Below, in pieces: positions 15,842 through 24,743 of a stretch of DNA of 64,000 nucleotides. The stretch comes from Heterotrichella gracilis (taxonomy: Eukaryota; Sar; Xanthophyceae; Tribonematales; Xanthonemataceae): contig JAULBX010012544.1 in NCBI GenBank assembly GCA_032358255.1, forward strand, positions 37,815 to 101,814, read 5' to 3'. The translations under genes were made by a program, and so were the position numbers. Position 1 is the stretch's first letter. Every line of letters begins with the position of its first letter. The notes beneath the pieces are model-generated. The model did not search any database. It was not told the DNA's origin and was given only the letters and a program-made list of their open reading frames with translations.

Positions 15842-15868
15842 TAAGGTATCACAATTTGTGATACCTTA
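15842..15868. promoter_or_regulatory. Palindrome P2 of the ORF6N locus
   Basis: Identical to P1 and P3; 249 bases after P1. It sits where the internal palindrome of an intact ORF6N gene would be relative to copy 1. Confidence 0.9.
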
Positions 15869-15885
15869 TTAAACCCAGTAATATC

Positions 15886-16089
15886 ATGGCGCGCAGACAG
15901 TTTATATTATTAATTCCAAAGAAAAGATCATACATGAGATTTGTCTGTTACGTGATGAAAAGGTCATGTTGTAAATACTTTTAACGGAAATGTATGGTGA
16001 GAAGAACAGAGTCTTGAAACAATTTGTTCGTAGTCGTTTTATTAATTTTTCAAATGCTGAAATAGAGTAAACAAAAGTAATTTTTAACC
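15886..16089 (+). pseudogene. Decayed ORF6N gene copy 2 (frameshifted)
   Basis: Starts ATGGCGCGCAGACAGTTTAT, one base different from the intact copy over the same 20. A one-base loss in the codons for the PTEK region shifts the frame, and TAA follows soon after. Further down it is close to the intact gene (GTGATGAAAAGGTCATGTTG) and then shares with copy 1 the same derived deletion and tail, ending GAAATAGAGTAAACAAAAG. Copies 1 and 2 therefore descend from one another after the deletion. Confidence 0.85.
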
Positions 16090-16116
16090 TAAGGTATCAC
16101 AATTTGTGATACCTTA
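16090..16116. promoter_or_regulatory. Palindrome P3, upstream of the intact ORF6N gene
   Basis: Identical to P1 and P2; 248 bases after P2 and 17 bases before the ATG. The position fits an operator over the promoter or leader. A partial match with changed centre and flanks lies inside the gene at 16344-16368. Confidence 0.9.
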
Positions 16117-16133
16117 TTAAACCCAGTAATATC

Positions 16134-16682
16134 ATGGCACGCAGACAGTTTATATCAATAATTCCGACCGAAAAAATTATTCGTCAAATTTTTCTGTTAC
16201 GTGATGAAAAGGTCATGTTGGATATACATTTAGCGGAATTATATGGTGTGGAGAACAGAGCTTTGAAACAAGGGGTTCGTAGGAATTTAGATCTGTTTCC
16301 TCCCGATTTTATGTTTGTACTAACTAACAAAGAAATAGAGCTCATGGTATCACAAAATGTGATACCTTCCAAACAATCTTTGGGAGGCGCTAATCCATAT
16401 GTATTTACAGAGGCTGGTGTGGCCATGCTTTCAAGTGTTTTGAAAAGTAAACGAGCCAAGGAAATGAATATTGCCATTATGCGGGCATTTGTTGCTTTGA
16501 GAAAGTTATTATTGGGTAATTCTGAATGGCGCTTAGAAATAGAACGGATCAAGAAAAAATTAACAAATCAAGATAAAAACATTGAATTGGTCTTTCAGTA
16601 TTTGGATGAATTGATCGAGAAAAAGGAAAATAACAAACCCCGGGTTCAAATTGGGTATAAAGTATCCAAGAAAACAAAATAA
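16134..16682 (+). CDS. ORF6N domain-containing DNA-binding protein
   Basis: A 182-residue protein with the ORF6N domain at about residues 13-105 (EKIIRQIFLLRDEKVMLDIHLAELYGVENRALKQGVRRNLDLFPPDFMF, then the motif M71-V-S-Q-N-V-I-P-S79 and YVFTEAGVAMLSSVLKS). The C-terminal half is a charged helix of coiled-coil character ending in a basic GYKVSKKTK. The domain is found in phage antirepressor-like and free-standing bacterial proteins and is thought to bind DNA. The codons for MVSQNVIPS form a palindrome nearly identical to the three upstream palindromes. Two decayed copies precede it. No phage genes are nearby. Target of binding is unknown; autoregulation through P1-P3 is inference. Confidence 0.92.
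   Translation: MARRQFISIIPTEKIIRQIFLLRDEKVMLDIHLAELYGVENRALKQGVRRNLDLFPPDFMFVLTNKEIELMVSQNVIPSKQSLGGANPYVFTEAGVAMLSSVLKSKRAKEMNIAIMRAFVALRKLLLGNSEWRLEIERIKKKLTNQDKNIELVFQYLDELIEKKENNKPRVQIGYKVSKKTK
16344..16368. repeat. Internal palindrome P4 inside the ORF6N coding sequence
   Basis: The core is GGTATCACA-AAA-TGTGATACC, against GGTATCACA-ATT-TGTGATACC at P1-P3; 22 of 25 positions agree. It is in frame and encodes residues 71-79. It lies 253 bases after P3, matching the 248-249 base spacing of the upstream palindromes. Confidence 0.9.
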
Positions 16683-16707
16683 ATAGCTAGGCTGGTTGGA
16701 TTGGCTT

Positions 16708-16736
16708 TTTGCAATAAAAAATAGAAGGTATATTTG
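16708..16736 (+). promoter_or_regulatory. Bacteroidota-type promoter for wecB
   Basis: TTTG at 16708-16711 and TATATTTG at 16729-16736 match the minus-33 TTTG and minus-7 TAnnTTTG boxes with a 17-base spacer (19 is usual). The ATG of wecB is 17 bases downstream of the minus-7 box. Confidence 0.6.
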
Positions 16737-16753
16737 TGCTCTTAATTTCAAGT

Positions 16754-17899
16754 ATGTTAAAGATCGTTACCATCATCGGAGCTCGTCCGCAAATTATTAA
16801 AGCCGCAGCTTTAAGTCGTGCTATAAAAAATAAATTCTCAACTCAAATTCAAGAAATTATTGTGCACACCGGTCAACACTACGATGCCAACATGAGTCAG
16901 ATCTTTTTCGATGAATTAGGTATTCCGGCACCAAATTATAATTTAAACGTAGGCAGCAGCAGTCATGGTAAGCAAACAGCTACTATGCTAACCGGTATTG
17001 AAGACATTCTTCTAAAAGAAAAACCAAATGCCATTGTGTTATACGGCGACACTAATTCCACCTTATCCGGTGCCATTGCTGCCAGTAAAATTCATGTGCC
17101 GGTGGTTCACATCGAAGCAGGTTTACGTTCGTATAGCAAGGCCATGCCTGAAGAAGTCAACCGTATTTTATGTGATCATGTGAGCACGTTGTTATTTTCA
17201 CCAACCAAAACAGGTTATGATAATTTACTAAAAGAAGGTTTTAATAAAGACGCGCAGGCCCCCTACAGTGCTGATAATCCAAAGATTTATCACTGCGGTG
17301 ATGTGATGTATGACAACAGTTTGTACTTTTCAGCAATAGCTGAATCAAAAACGGATATCCTTCAACGCTTAAAACTAAAAACGAATGGATTTATTTTAGC
17401 CACCATTCATCGTAATAATAATACGGATGAACCTGAGCGTTTGAATGCTTTATTCAGATCTTTGCACGATATATCTGTCAAACATCAATTGGAAGTAGTT
17501 TTACCACTTCATCCACGCACGGCCAAATTATTAGAGACCAATTTGGATTCTAATCTCTATGCCGGCATCCTATCTAATCCTTTCTTTAAAATCACCGAAC
17601 CGGCTTCCTTTTTAGAAATGGTGGCTTTGGAAAAGAATTGCAGGCTGGTGATGACCGACAGTGGCGGGGTTCAAAAGGAAGCTTTTTATTTTGAAAAACC
17701 TTGTGTGATCCTTCGTCCCGAAACCGAATGGGTGGAATTAGTTGAATGCGGTGCTGCCATTGTAGCAGATGCCGATGAAAAAAGGATCAAAGCTGCTTTT
17801 GACATCCTATTTGCTAAAACTGATTTTAAATTTCCAAAATTATATGGTGATGGAACAGCCGCCGAATTTATTTGCGGAGAGTTAGTAAAAAATGTTTAG
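16754..17899 (+). CDS. wecB: UDP-N-acetylglucosamine 2-epimerase (non-hydrolysing)
   Basis: A 381-residue cytoplasmic GT-B-fold enzyme that interconverts UDP-GlcNAc and UDP-ManNAc. Family blocks are IIGARPQIIKAA at the N-terminus, HTGQHYD, VLYGDTNSTLSGAIAA, VHIEAGLRSY...MPEEVNRILCDHVS, ATIHRNNNTDEPERL, and the nucleotide-binding TDSGGVQKEAFYFEKPCVILRPETEWVELV. Start ATG 16754 (MLKIVTIIGAR) gives the usual N-terminus. Its stop codon overlaps that of the convergent PorP/SprF-like gene by two bases. It may supply ManNAc to the WecG/TagA-like transferase at 42836. Confidence 0.95.
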   Translation: MLKIVTIIGARPQIIKAAALSRAIKNKFSTQIQEIIVHTGQHYDANMSQIFFDELGIPAPNYNLNVGSSSHGKQTATMLTGIEDILLKEKPNAIVLYGDTNSTLSGAIAASKIHVPVVHIEAGLRSYSKAMPEEVNRILCDHVSTLLFSPTKTGYDNLLKEGFNKDAQAPYSADNPKIYHCGDVMYDNSLYFSAIAESKTDILQRLKLKTNGFILATIHRNNNTDEPERLNALFRSLHDISVKHQLEVVLPLHPRTAKLLETNLDSNLYAGILSNPFFKITEPASFLEMVALEKNCRLVMTDSGGVQKEAFYFEKPCVILRPETEWVELVECGAAIVADADEKRIKAAFDILFAKTDFKFPKLYGDGTAAEFICGELVKNV

Positions 17900-18903
17900 A
17901 ATTTTGGACAACTGACCAGAGCCCGTTTATTGCGTTTACGTTTTTTAGCTACTTCATACACTATCGAAATTTCATGCGCTCCTTTGGTGCTATTTAAACC
18001 TAACTTAGAAATAGTAATATCATAACTGTATCCAATCCTAAAATTTTTGTCCGGTATTTCTACTCCAACTAGTAACGCTATACTTTCTCGGTTAGGATAA
18101 CCGGCCTTGTATTTTTTAAAAGGCAATCCTCTGTACCAAACACCAAGATTTAAAAACGACTTAAAATAATAAGCGCCAATATCTAATTGATCATAATTCA
18201 TTTCGTGTTTATAATGAAGACTGGCACTAATAAATTCTTCGAGTTTAGTTTTACCCGAACCTCTGGCCGAAATGATGTAGCGGTATCCACCATGAATACT
18301 CACAAAGACCGGCAATGGTTCAATATTTCCAACCATGCTGGCATTAGGTTGATTAATGTGTTTGGCCGACATTCCAATCCAGTAATTGGTGGTATTATAT
18401 AAAGCACCGCAGCCCACATCTAAATAATTGATCTTCTCAATACTCAAGGCATCTCTTGAAGAACCACTGCCTGAGCCTGCTGCTAACTGATCATTAAATA
18501 CCAGGTTTGTATAATCCAAACGTTTTTGAGTCATCGCCATAACCATACCAAGTCGCAACTCAGAATATTTATTGATCTTAAAGCGATACGCAAAATTTAA
18601 GCCTTGTTGTTGTGTTAACAGATTAGAAGTTCCTGCTCGGTCATAAACAATAAATCCACCAATACCACTATTTAGGTTTGACATGTTGTAATCATAAGAC
18701 ACCATAGCTGTGTTATAAGCCGTTGATACACCCGGCCATTGTAGTCGCCCATTCATGCTAAAACGGTGTTCGTATGTTAAGCCGGTAAAGGCCGGATTTA
18801 AATACAAAGGAGAAGCATAAAACTGTGTAAAATGAGGATCCTGTGCTTTTACCTGAAAGCATACACAAAAAAAGAAAAGGCCTATAATGAAATTATTGCG
18901 CAT
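17896..18903 (-). CDS. PorP/SprF family T9SS-associated outer-membrane protein
   Basis: A 335-residue outer-membrane protein. A signal peptide (IIGLFFFCVCFQVKAQ) is followed by the family start DPHFTQFYASPLYLNPAFTGL, then GIGGFIVYDRAG, YNTTNYWIGMSAKHINQPN and the C-terminal GYSYDITISKLGLNSTKGAHEISI. Members form beta-barrels needed for surface attachment of certain T9SS cargo proteins. It overlaps the PD40 gene upstream by 11 bases and forms an operon with it and the PKD/type B cargo gene, a common arrangement in which each type B cargo has its own PorP/SprF partner. Confidence 0.93.
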   Translation of the reverse strand: MRNNFIIGLFFFCVCFQVKAQDPHFTQFYASPLYLNPAFTGLTYEHRFSMNGRLQWPGVSTAYNTAMVSYDYNMSNLNSGIGGFIVYDRAGTSNLLTQQQGLNFAYRFKINKYSELRLGMVMAMTQKRLDYTNLVFNDQLAAGSGSGSSRDALSIEKINYLDVGCGALYNTTNYWIGMSAKHINQPNASMVGNIEPLPVFVSIHGGYRYIISARGSGKTKLEEFISASLHYKHEMNYDQLDIGAYYFKSFLNLGVWYRGLPFKKYKAGYPNRESIALLVGVEIPDKNFRIGYSYDITISKLGLNSTKGAHEISIVYEVAKKRKRNKRALVSCPKF

Positions 18904-20479
18904 TACTTTTTTTCAATTTAATGGTTAAATAATGACTCAGGGCATCCATTTCAAGTGGCTTTATCTCAAAAGTTAGATTGTCGCAATTTTCTGCTTCTAC
19001 CTCGGCTACATATGTTTTAGTTGGATTTAAAATAATTATGAACCGTCCGCTTATTGAATTTGAATAATAGATGCCGGCATCTTGATCCGCGTCTTTTTCT
19101 CTAATTGTTATTTGAGCACGACCCGCTTGTCCATCAATACTTACAAAACCTTCTTCAGCCATCAATTCACTTTCAGTGAATCGAGTGTCTATTTGATAAA
19201 TATCTACATCACCAAATGAATCTGCTTTTTTGGAGGAATAATAGGCTCGTTGTCCATTTCCGTTTAAAACAAAGAAAATATCACTTCCAACATCATTAAT
19301 AGGATAACCTAAATTTTCCGCTTGTGAAAAATGGGTATTCTCACTATCCCAAATACTTTTAAAAACATCGTAATCTCCCATGGTATTATGACCTTTGCTG
19401 CTAAAATATAAGCTAACACCATCGGGATGTAAAAAAGGTGAATCTTCGTCGTATTTGGTATTAACTGTTGGTCCTAAATTGAGAGGCGGGCTCCATTGAC
19501 CGTTAGGAAGTTTTTTTATACGGTAAAGGTCCTTCCCTCCAAGGCCACCCTCACGATTGCTGCTAAAAAATAGTTCGGAGGTATCATTACTAAAACAAGC
19601 ACTCGTTTCAATGAAACGAGAGTTAATTTCATTTCCCATTCGTTCAAGTGCTTCCCATTTATTATTGAGGCCTAATTTGCTTAAATAAAGATCACCACTG
19701 AGTTGATCCGGACTGGTTCGGTATACGATCATTTTTGTTCCATCCGGACTAATAGCTACACATGCGTCGTTGGTCTCAGTGTTAATGGGTTCGCCTATGT
19801 TTTTAGCCGGTGTCCATTCACCATTTACTCTGAGTGACACATAAACATCTTCAAAATAAGTTTGATCACTGTTTTTTTTATTATTAGATGATCCCTCACG
19901 TTTGGATGTAAAATATAAGGCAGATTCGTCAGGTGTAATTACCGGAACATAATCGGCGTAAACGGAGTTAATCTTTTTTCCAAGGTTCTTAATGCTTGAT
20001 GGATGAGGCTGTTTGATTTGTTCGCGTGCGTTAATACAACTTGAAACCAAATAACTGGTCTCCTCATCGTTATACAAGCGTTTGTTGGCCGGTACTGTCA
20101 CATATTGACTTAAAAGTGCGATGGCTTCATCAAACAAATGTTGTTGGTGTTTAATTTTCGCCAGGCAAAATTTAGCATCATTTTTAGTAGAAATACTTAA
20201 CGGAGAAACTAGTGGTAAAAGACTATCTATGGAATAGTTGAGTTTAAAGGCACAATAGGCAGCATTCACAGATGCCAATTCATTCATTGGATCTTTATCC
20301 AATACCAACCGGTAACTTTTCCAGGAGTTTTCATACTCATCATTATCGAGATAATATTGCGCCTCCTTCAGTAGTTTTTTAGTGGATGTTTTTTTTCCGG
20401 AGTTCTGTGCATGGCCTATAAAACCTGATAAGATCAGACAAATAATTAAAAGACCGTATGTTGTGAAGACTCTACTCAT
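18893..20479 (-). CDS. TPR and PD40 (WD40-like) repeat protein, T9SS partner
   Basis: A 528-residue exported protein. A signal peptide (LLIICLILSGFIGHAQ) is followed by a TPR-like stretch (KKLLKEAQYYLDNDEYENSWKSYRLVLDKDP, about residues 35-70), then five or so PD40 blades (PVITPDESALYFTSKREG, CVAISPDGTKMIVYRT, SACFSNDTSELFFSSNREGGLGGKDLYR, PFLHPDGVSLYFSSKGHNTMGDYDVFKS, AYYSSKKADSFGDVDIYQ) and a small beta domain at the C-terminus. It looks like the PorE/SprE-type partner without its OmpA domain. Gene overlaps: 11 bases with the PorP/SprF gene and one base (ATGA) with the PKD gene. Confidence 0.9.
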   Translation of the reverse strand: MSRVFTTYGLLIICLILSGFIGHAQNSGKKTSTKKLLKEAQYYLDNDEYENSWKSYRLVLDKDPMNELASVNAAYCAFKLNYSIDSLLPLVSPLSISTKNDAKFCLAKIKHQQHLFDEAIALLSQYVTVPANKRLYNDEETSYLVSSCINAREQIKQPHPSSIKNLGKKINSVYADYVPVITPDESALYFTSKREGSSNNKKNSDQTYFEDVYVSLRVNGEWTPAKNIGEPINTETNDACVAISPDGTKMIVYRTSPDQLSGDLYLSKLGLNNKWEALERMGNEINSRFIETSACFSNDTSELFFSSNREGGLGGKDLYRIKKLPNGQWSPPLNLGPTVNTKYDEDSPFLHPDGVSLYFSSKGHNTMGDYDVFKSIWDSENTHFSQAENLGYPINDVGSDIFFVLNGNGQRAYYSSKKADSFGDVDIYQIDTRFTESELMAEEGFVSIDGQAGRAQITIREKDADQDAGIYYSNSISGRFIIILNPTKTYVAEVEAENCDNLTFEIKPLEMDALSHYLTIKLKKSNAQ

Positions 20480-23400
20480 CAGCGTAATAATAATACATCA
20501 CCGGTTTTATTTACTGTTCTGCCATCAATAAATGTGGCAGTGATCTTCCAAATGTAAACATCCTGGGTACACAAGTTCCCTTTGTAATAACCATCCCAAC
20601 CTTCATTTGGGTCTTTGGTATCAAACAACAATTCACCCCAACGTGAATAAATACTTAAGTTGTATTTTTCTGTTCCTTTAATATTAGGATGAAAAATATC
20701 ATTACTGGTATCATTTGGATCATAAATTGTACCTGGCGAACCATTTGGATTAGGGGTAAAGGCATTAGGTGTTTCTACCGAACTCTCAGCAAGGGCGTTC
20801 ACTGTATTAGGAAGGTCAAACGTGTCTTTACAACCTTCGCTGTTCATCACAATTAAACGAGATTGGAATTCGCCTGCAGTAACATAGGTATGTGATGGCG
20901 ATTTTTCATCAGAGGTTTCACCGTCTCCAAAAAGCCAGGTGTAATTTAAATTTTCTGGACTTGATTCGTTAGTGAAGAAAGTTGGTTGATTAGGAATAAA
21001 CACAACTAAAGGTTTGGCTGAATACTTGGCGGTAGGTAATGGATATACTTTAATTGGTTTTATAGCTGTGTCGGCACAGGTGTAAATATCACGTGCAATA
21101 AGTTCTATGTTAATTGTTTTGGTAAATGGATCTTTATTTTCGAAAACGTTGGTTACGCCACCTGTACTGCTAAAACTAATGCCATCGTATTTCCATTGAT
21201 ACTGCTTAACACCGGGTATGGTATCAAAATAGACCGCTAAAGGACTGCAACCAAAATCGGGATTGGATTTGATATTAAATTCCGGTTTAGGATGCACAAT
21301 CATGGGAACCGTTAGTGAATCAACACAATTGTTGACACTGATGGCCTTTAAGGTTACAAAATACGTTCTATTTGAACTGCTTGTGTTGGCATATGGATGA
21401 GTGGTGGTGGAGTTAGTGGTGACTTGAGTAGCACCATCTCCAAAGAACCAATTGTAAGAATCTGCATTAATAGAAGAACTTGAAAATTTTATGGTTTTAG
21501 GGGAACAAGCCGGAGTGTCAAGCGTAAATATTGTTTTTGGTTGTGGATATAAAGACACTGTTTTTACTATTGAATCTGAACATGAATTAGCAGTAGTGAC
21601 TCTTAATTTTACATTATAGTTATTTAAACCGGCTCCCGGGGCATTTGTAAAGGTAGAACCTGGATTAAGCAGCGACGAAGTTGAGCCGTTATTAAAATTC
21701 CAGAAATTGCTGCTCTGGCCAATACTTGTATTACTGAATGTTGGCGAAAAGGGAGAACATCCAATTCCGGGAATAGTGGTGTAATTGGCAATTGGGTTGT
21801 AAAATACGGTTACCGATCCTGTGCCGGTTCCAATACAACCGTTCGTAGTTTGGGCCGTTAAGGTCACCACGTAAACCAGATTAGTTGTCCCGGTATTAGT
21901 ATAAGGCCAGTTGTGCGTAGTTTGTGTGGTAAATGTTGGCGAACCATCTCCGTGGCTCCAGGAATAGGTTGCCACACCTGATACACTTTGAAATCCAACT
22001 TGTATAGGACTGCATCCGCTGGATGGCACCATTGTTATGGCTGGCTTTGGATCTGCATACACCGTGATTATTTTACGTATGGTATCTGAACAACTTAAAC
22101 TGTTTGTCACCACTAATTGGGCACTTAAGGTTTGTGTAAAAAGTGTGTTATTGGTGTAGGTGTGACTTGGACTAGGAGCACCTGAAACCCCTCCATCGCC
22201 AAAGTTCCAAAAGGAACTTGTAAAGCCTATACTGGTATTATTAAACGTGGTTAATAAGGGTGAACAGCCGGTTGATGAAAGTGTTGAATAATTTGCCACC
22301 GGTTTCGGTCTTATGGAAACAGCCTTTTTGGTACTGTCAAAACAGTTACCATTGGCAGCAATTAAAGTAACAGTATAATTTAAAAAATTTTGTGTGGCAT
22401 TTGAATAAGAATAGCTGGGGTTAGTAGCTGAAGAAGTAGCAGCAATACCATCTGTAAATTTCCATAAATAATTATTGGCATTTATGCTCGTGTTTGTAAA
22501 AGTTACTAAAAGCGGCGGACAGCCAACCGTTGGTGTAGCAGCAAAACTGGCGCTTGGTGTGATGTTAATGGTGATAGCTTGTGATATTGAATCGATGCAA
22601 AAGGCGGAAGAACATACCAATTTAACGGTATAACTGCCAGGGGCAGTGTAAGTATGAATGGGAGTAGGAGATGCCGACAGCGGACTCAAATCACCAAAAT
22701 TCCATGACTGACTGATGATGCTGTTACTTCCGCTGGTTGGTGTAGAATTATTTGTAAAACTGACAGGAGAACCAACACAAGCAGAAAATGTTGGAAAGGC
22801 CGGAAGTGGTTTAGGACGAATAGTGATTGTTTTGGTGCTTACATGAATGCAACTCGTACTGGCGGTAACCACTAGCGTTGGAACAAATGTGCCGCTAAGC
22901 GTGTAGTTTTGAGTGGGTGGCGATTGAAGTGTACTGGTGTTTCCATTGGCAAATGTCCAGTTCCAGGCAATTGCTCCAACAGAAAGATCGGTGAACGAAA
23001 CATTGCTTAAACTATTACAACCAACGGAAGGCGTAAGTGAAAAATTAGAAACAGGTGAAGCGAGTATAGTAATAACTTGTTTGCTCGTGTCTGTGCAGGC
23101 AGCATTAGCGCCGGCAAAAAATGCCACCAAGGCCACCGTATATGTTCCTGGGTTTGTATAGGTAAAGCTGCGAGTTCCTCCACTTAGAGTCTGAAAACCC
23201 AAGCCGGTACCAAAGTTCCATTGATATGAAACAGAAGGGGTATTAGCTGCATTAGTAAATGTGATACTGGTGTTTTGACATAAATTACCACTTGGAGCTA
23301 CTAATGAAGCTGTTGGTGGATTGACAATTGTAACCACAACCGATGCTCCATCAATACCACATAAATTACTGTCGAGTAATGAAACAGCGTAGGAACCCAA

Positions 23401-24252
23401 AGCTGTATACGTAATACTAATAGGAGCAGTTGGTGGCCAGGGGGTCCAGCCAATGATCGAATCCTGTCCTTTGCCCCAATGATCTCCTAAATTCCAGCGT
23501 TCCTGTCGCTGAAAAATATTGCCTTCGGGCACACAATTACGCGCTGTTGTATTGTTAAATTGAAAGGTGGCATCCGGCCAACAACGCACTAATTGGTCGG
23601 GCGTGATGGCCGCATCATCCAGGTCATAAATTTGAAGTGGATTAAACACAGCATTAGAAGGGTTTCCAAAACGACAAGCATTTAATCCCAATAGAGTGAC
23701 CGAGGTTTCACAATTAACAGTTCCTTTATTATATAAATGAGAAATCGTTTGACCGGCATTAGAGGCGGGATAAACAAAATCTCCTGTTCCATCACCAAAG
23801 TTCCATGTAAAGGTAGTAGTGCCGCTCACGTTGGTACTTGAATTCGTGAAGATGAGTGTTTTAGGCGCACAAGCCTGAGTCACGCCGGTAGTTGGTATTT
23901 GAATAGAAGCTGCTACGGGTCGTTCTACAATAACCGGAGCAGTAAATGTGCATGAAACAGAAGGAATTGTAACTGTGAGAACATACGAATTAGTTGTGGA
24001 AGCATAGGTATGTGGTATAACACCGGGAGTCGTATACGTGCCTGTTGTATTGGGACTACCATCGCCCCAATTAACGGTATACGTTCCAAAGGAGGTGTTT
24101 GATTGAAGATTCATGTTATAAACCGCACCTGAACAACTAATATAAAGTGGAGTAGTGGTTAGTGTCCCGAGATAATCATAAAATTGTGGGCATTGACCTT
24201 TGACTAAAAATCCTTGAAGAAAAAATAAAAAAATAATTATCCTTTTAAGCAT
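20479..24252 (-). CDS. Giant PKD-repeat adhesin with type B (gliding motility) T9SS sorting domain
   Basis: A 1257-residue secreted surface protein. After the signal peptide (IIIFLFFLQGFLVKGQ) come about 13 PKD-like units recognised by W-x-F-G-D-G cores (NWGDGSPN, WNFGDGTGDF, WNFGDLSPLS, WNFGDGGVSG, WSHGDGSPTF, WFFGDGATQV, WLFGDGETSD and variants). The last 90 residues are the gliding-motility-associated C-terminal domain: PNAFTPNPNGS...DIFHPNIKGTEKYNLSIYSRWGELLFDT, then WDGYYKGNLCTQDVYIWKITATFIDGR. Probable adhesin or cell-surface filament, exported by T9SS. First gene of the three-gene unit with the PD40 and PorP/SprF genes. The rnpB gene lies upstream. Confidence 0.95.
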   Translation of the reverse strand: MLKRIIIFLFFLQGFLVKGQCPQFYDYLGTLTTTPLYISCSGAVYNMNLQSNTSFGTYTVNWGDGSPNTTGTYTTPGVIPHTYASTTNSYVLTVTIPSVSCTFTAPVIVERPVAASIQIPTTGVTQACAPKTLIFTNSSTNVSGTTTFTWNFGDGTGDFVYPASNAGQTISHLYNKGTVNCETSVTLLGLNACRFGNPSNAVFNPLQIYDLDDAAITPDQLVRCWPDATFQFNNTTARNCVPEGNIFQRQERWNLGDHWGKGQDSIIGWTPWPPTAPISITYTALGSYAVSLLDSNLCGIDGASVVVTIVNPPTASLVAPSGNLCQNTSITFTNAANTPSVSYQWNFGTGLGFQTLSGGTRSFTYTNPGTYTVALVAFFAGANAACTDTSKQVITILASPVSNFSLTPSVGCNSLSNVSFTDLSVGAIAWNWTFANGNTSTLQSPPTQNYTLSGTFVPTLVVTASTSCIHVSTKTITIRPKPLPAFPTFSACVGSPVSFTNNSTPTSGSNSIISQSWNFGDLSPLSASPTPIHTYTAPGSYTVKLVCSSAFCIDSISQAITINITPSASFAATPTVGCPPLLVTFTNTSINANNYLWKFTDGIAATSSATNPSYSYSNATQNFLNYTVTLIAANGNCFDSTKKAVSIRPKPVANYSTLSSTGCSPLLTTFNNTSIGFTSSFWNFGDGGVSGAPSPSHTYTNNTLFTQTLSAQLVVTNSLSCSDTIRKIITVYADPKPAITMVPSSGCSPIQVGFQSVSGVATYSWSHGDGSPTFTTQTTHNWPYTNTGTTNLVYVVTLTAQTTNGCIGTGTGSVTVFYNPIANYTTIPGIGCSPFSPTFSNTSIGQSSNFWNFNNGSTSSLLNPGSTFTNAPGAGLNNYNVKLRVTTANSCSDSIVKTVSLYPQPKTIFTLDTPACSPKTIKFSSSSINADSYNWFFGDGATQVTTNSTTTHPYANTSSSNRTYFVTLKAISVNNCVDSLTVPMIVHPKPEFNIKSNPDFGCSPLAVYFDTIPGVKQYQWKYDGISFSSTGGVTNVFENKDPFTKTINIELIARDIYTCADTAIKPIKVYPLPTAKYSAKPLVVFIPNQPTFFTNESSPENLNYTWLFGDGETSDEKSPSHTYVTAGEFQSRLIVMNSEGCKDTFDLPNTVNALAESSVETPNAFTPNPNGSPGTIYDPNDTSNDIFHPNIKGTEKYNLSIYSRWGELLFDTKDPNEGWDGYYKGNLCTQDVYIWKITATFIDGRTVNKTGDVLLLR

Positions 24253-24270
24253 CTTTATTCATTTTAAAAA

Positions 24271-24651
24271 AAAGCAAGTTGTAAGCCGGGTTCTGTTTCA
24301 TTTTTCCGTTTAACCGAAAAAATATATCTACCATTGATCTTTGCGACCTACCCATTACGGCTCCAGTTTCCTGAATAAGACGGGTCGCCTTAATTACCGT
24401 AACCTATTTGGCCTTTCAACACCCGAGGTTTGCCCTACGTACTTATTACTAAGTATGTCTGTGAGCTCTTACCTCACATTTTCACTATGACCGCGGGTTT
24501 TACCCCGAGGCTACCTGGTTTTCTGTGGCACTTTCTGTTACAAAAACATTCCTGTTAATGCACCCACCCTTTCAGGTGGCGGATTACCCTGTGTTGCCCG
24601 GACTTTCCTCCACGAGGTTAAACTCGTGGCGGTAGAATAACTTGCACTTAA
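24271..24651 (-). ncRNA. rnpB: RNase P RNA (bacterial type A)
   Basis: On the minus strand the conserved block GAGGAAAGTCCGGGC (complement of 24596-24610) lies near the 5' end, followed by CACAGGGTAA, AGTGCCACAGAAAA, and the 3' block ACAGAACCCGGCTTAC (complement of 24281-24296). The ends pair through GCAAGT/ACTTGC to form P1. The 3' end is followed by a T run (plus-strand A run at 24266-24273). It is the catalytic RNA that trims the 5' end of tRNA precursors. The ends are approximate to a few bases. Confidence 0.95.
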
Positions 24652-24743
24652 AGGTAACAAAAAATTGCCGAACGTTTTTTGAAATTTTACGGAAGTCTGA
24701 ACAAATTAGACAAATGTTTAAAAACGCATGATTAATCACTTAT

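Noticed and set aside
15593-16116. Regularly spaced identical palindromes that could be read as a CRISPR array
   Set aside because: The spacing is about 249 bases and the parts in between are related to each other and to the N-terminus of the downstream gene, so they are decayed gene copies, not spacers.
16134-16682. ORF6N protein as sign of a prophage
   Set aside because: No integrase, terminase, capsid or other phage genes lie nearby, and free-standing ORF6N genes are common in Bacteroidota.
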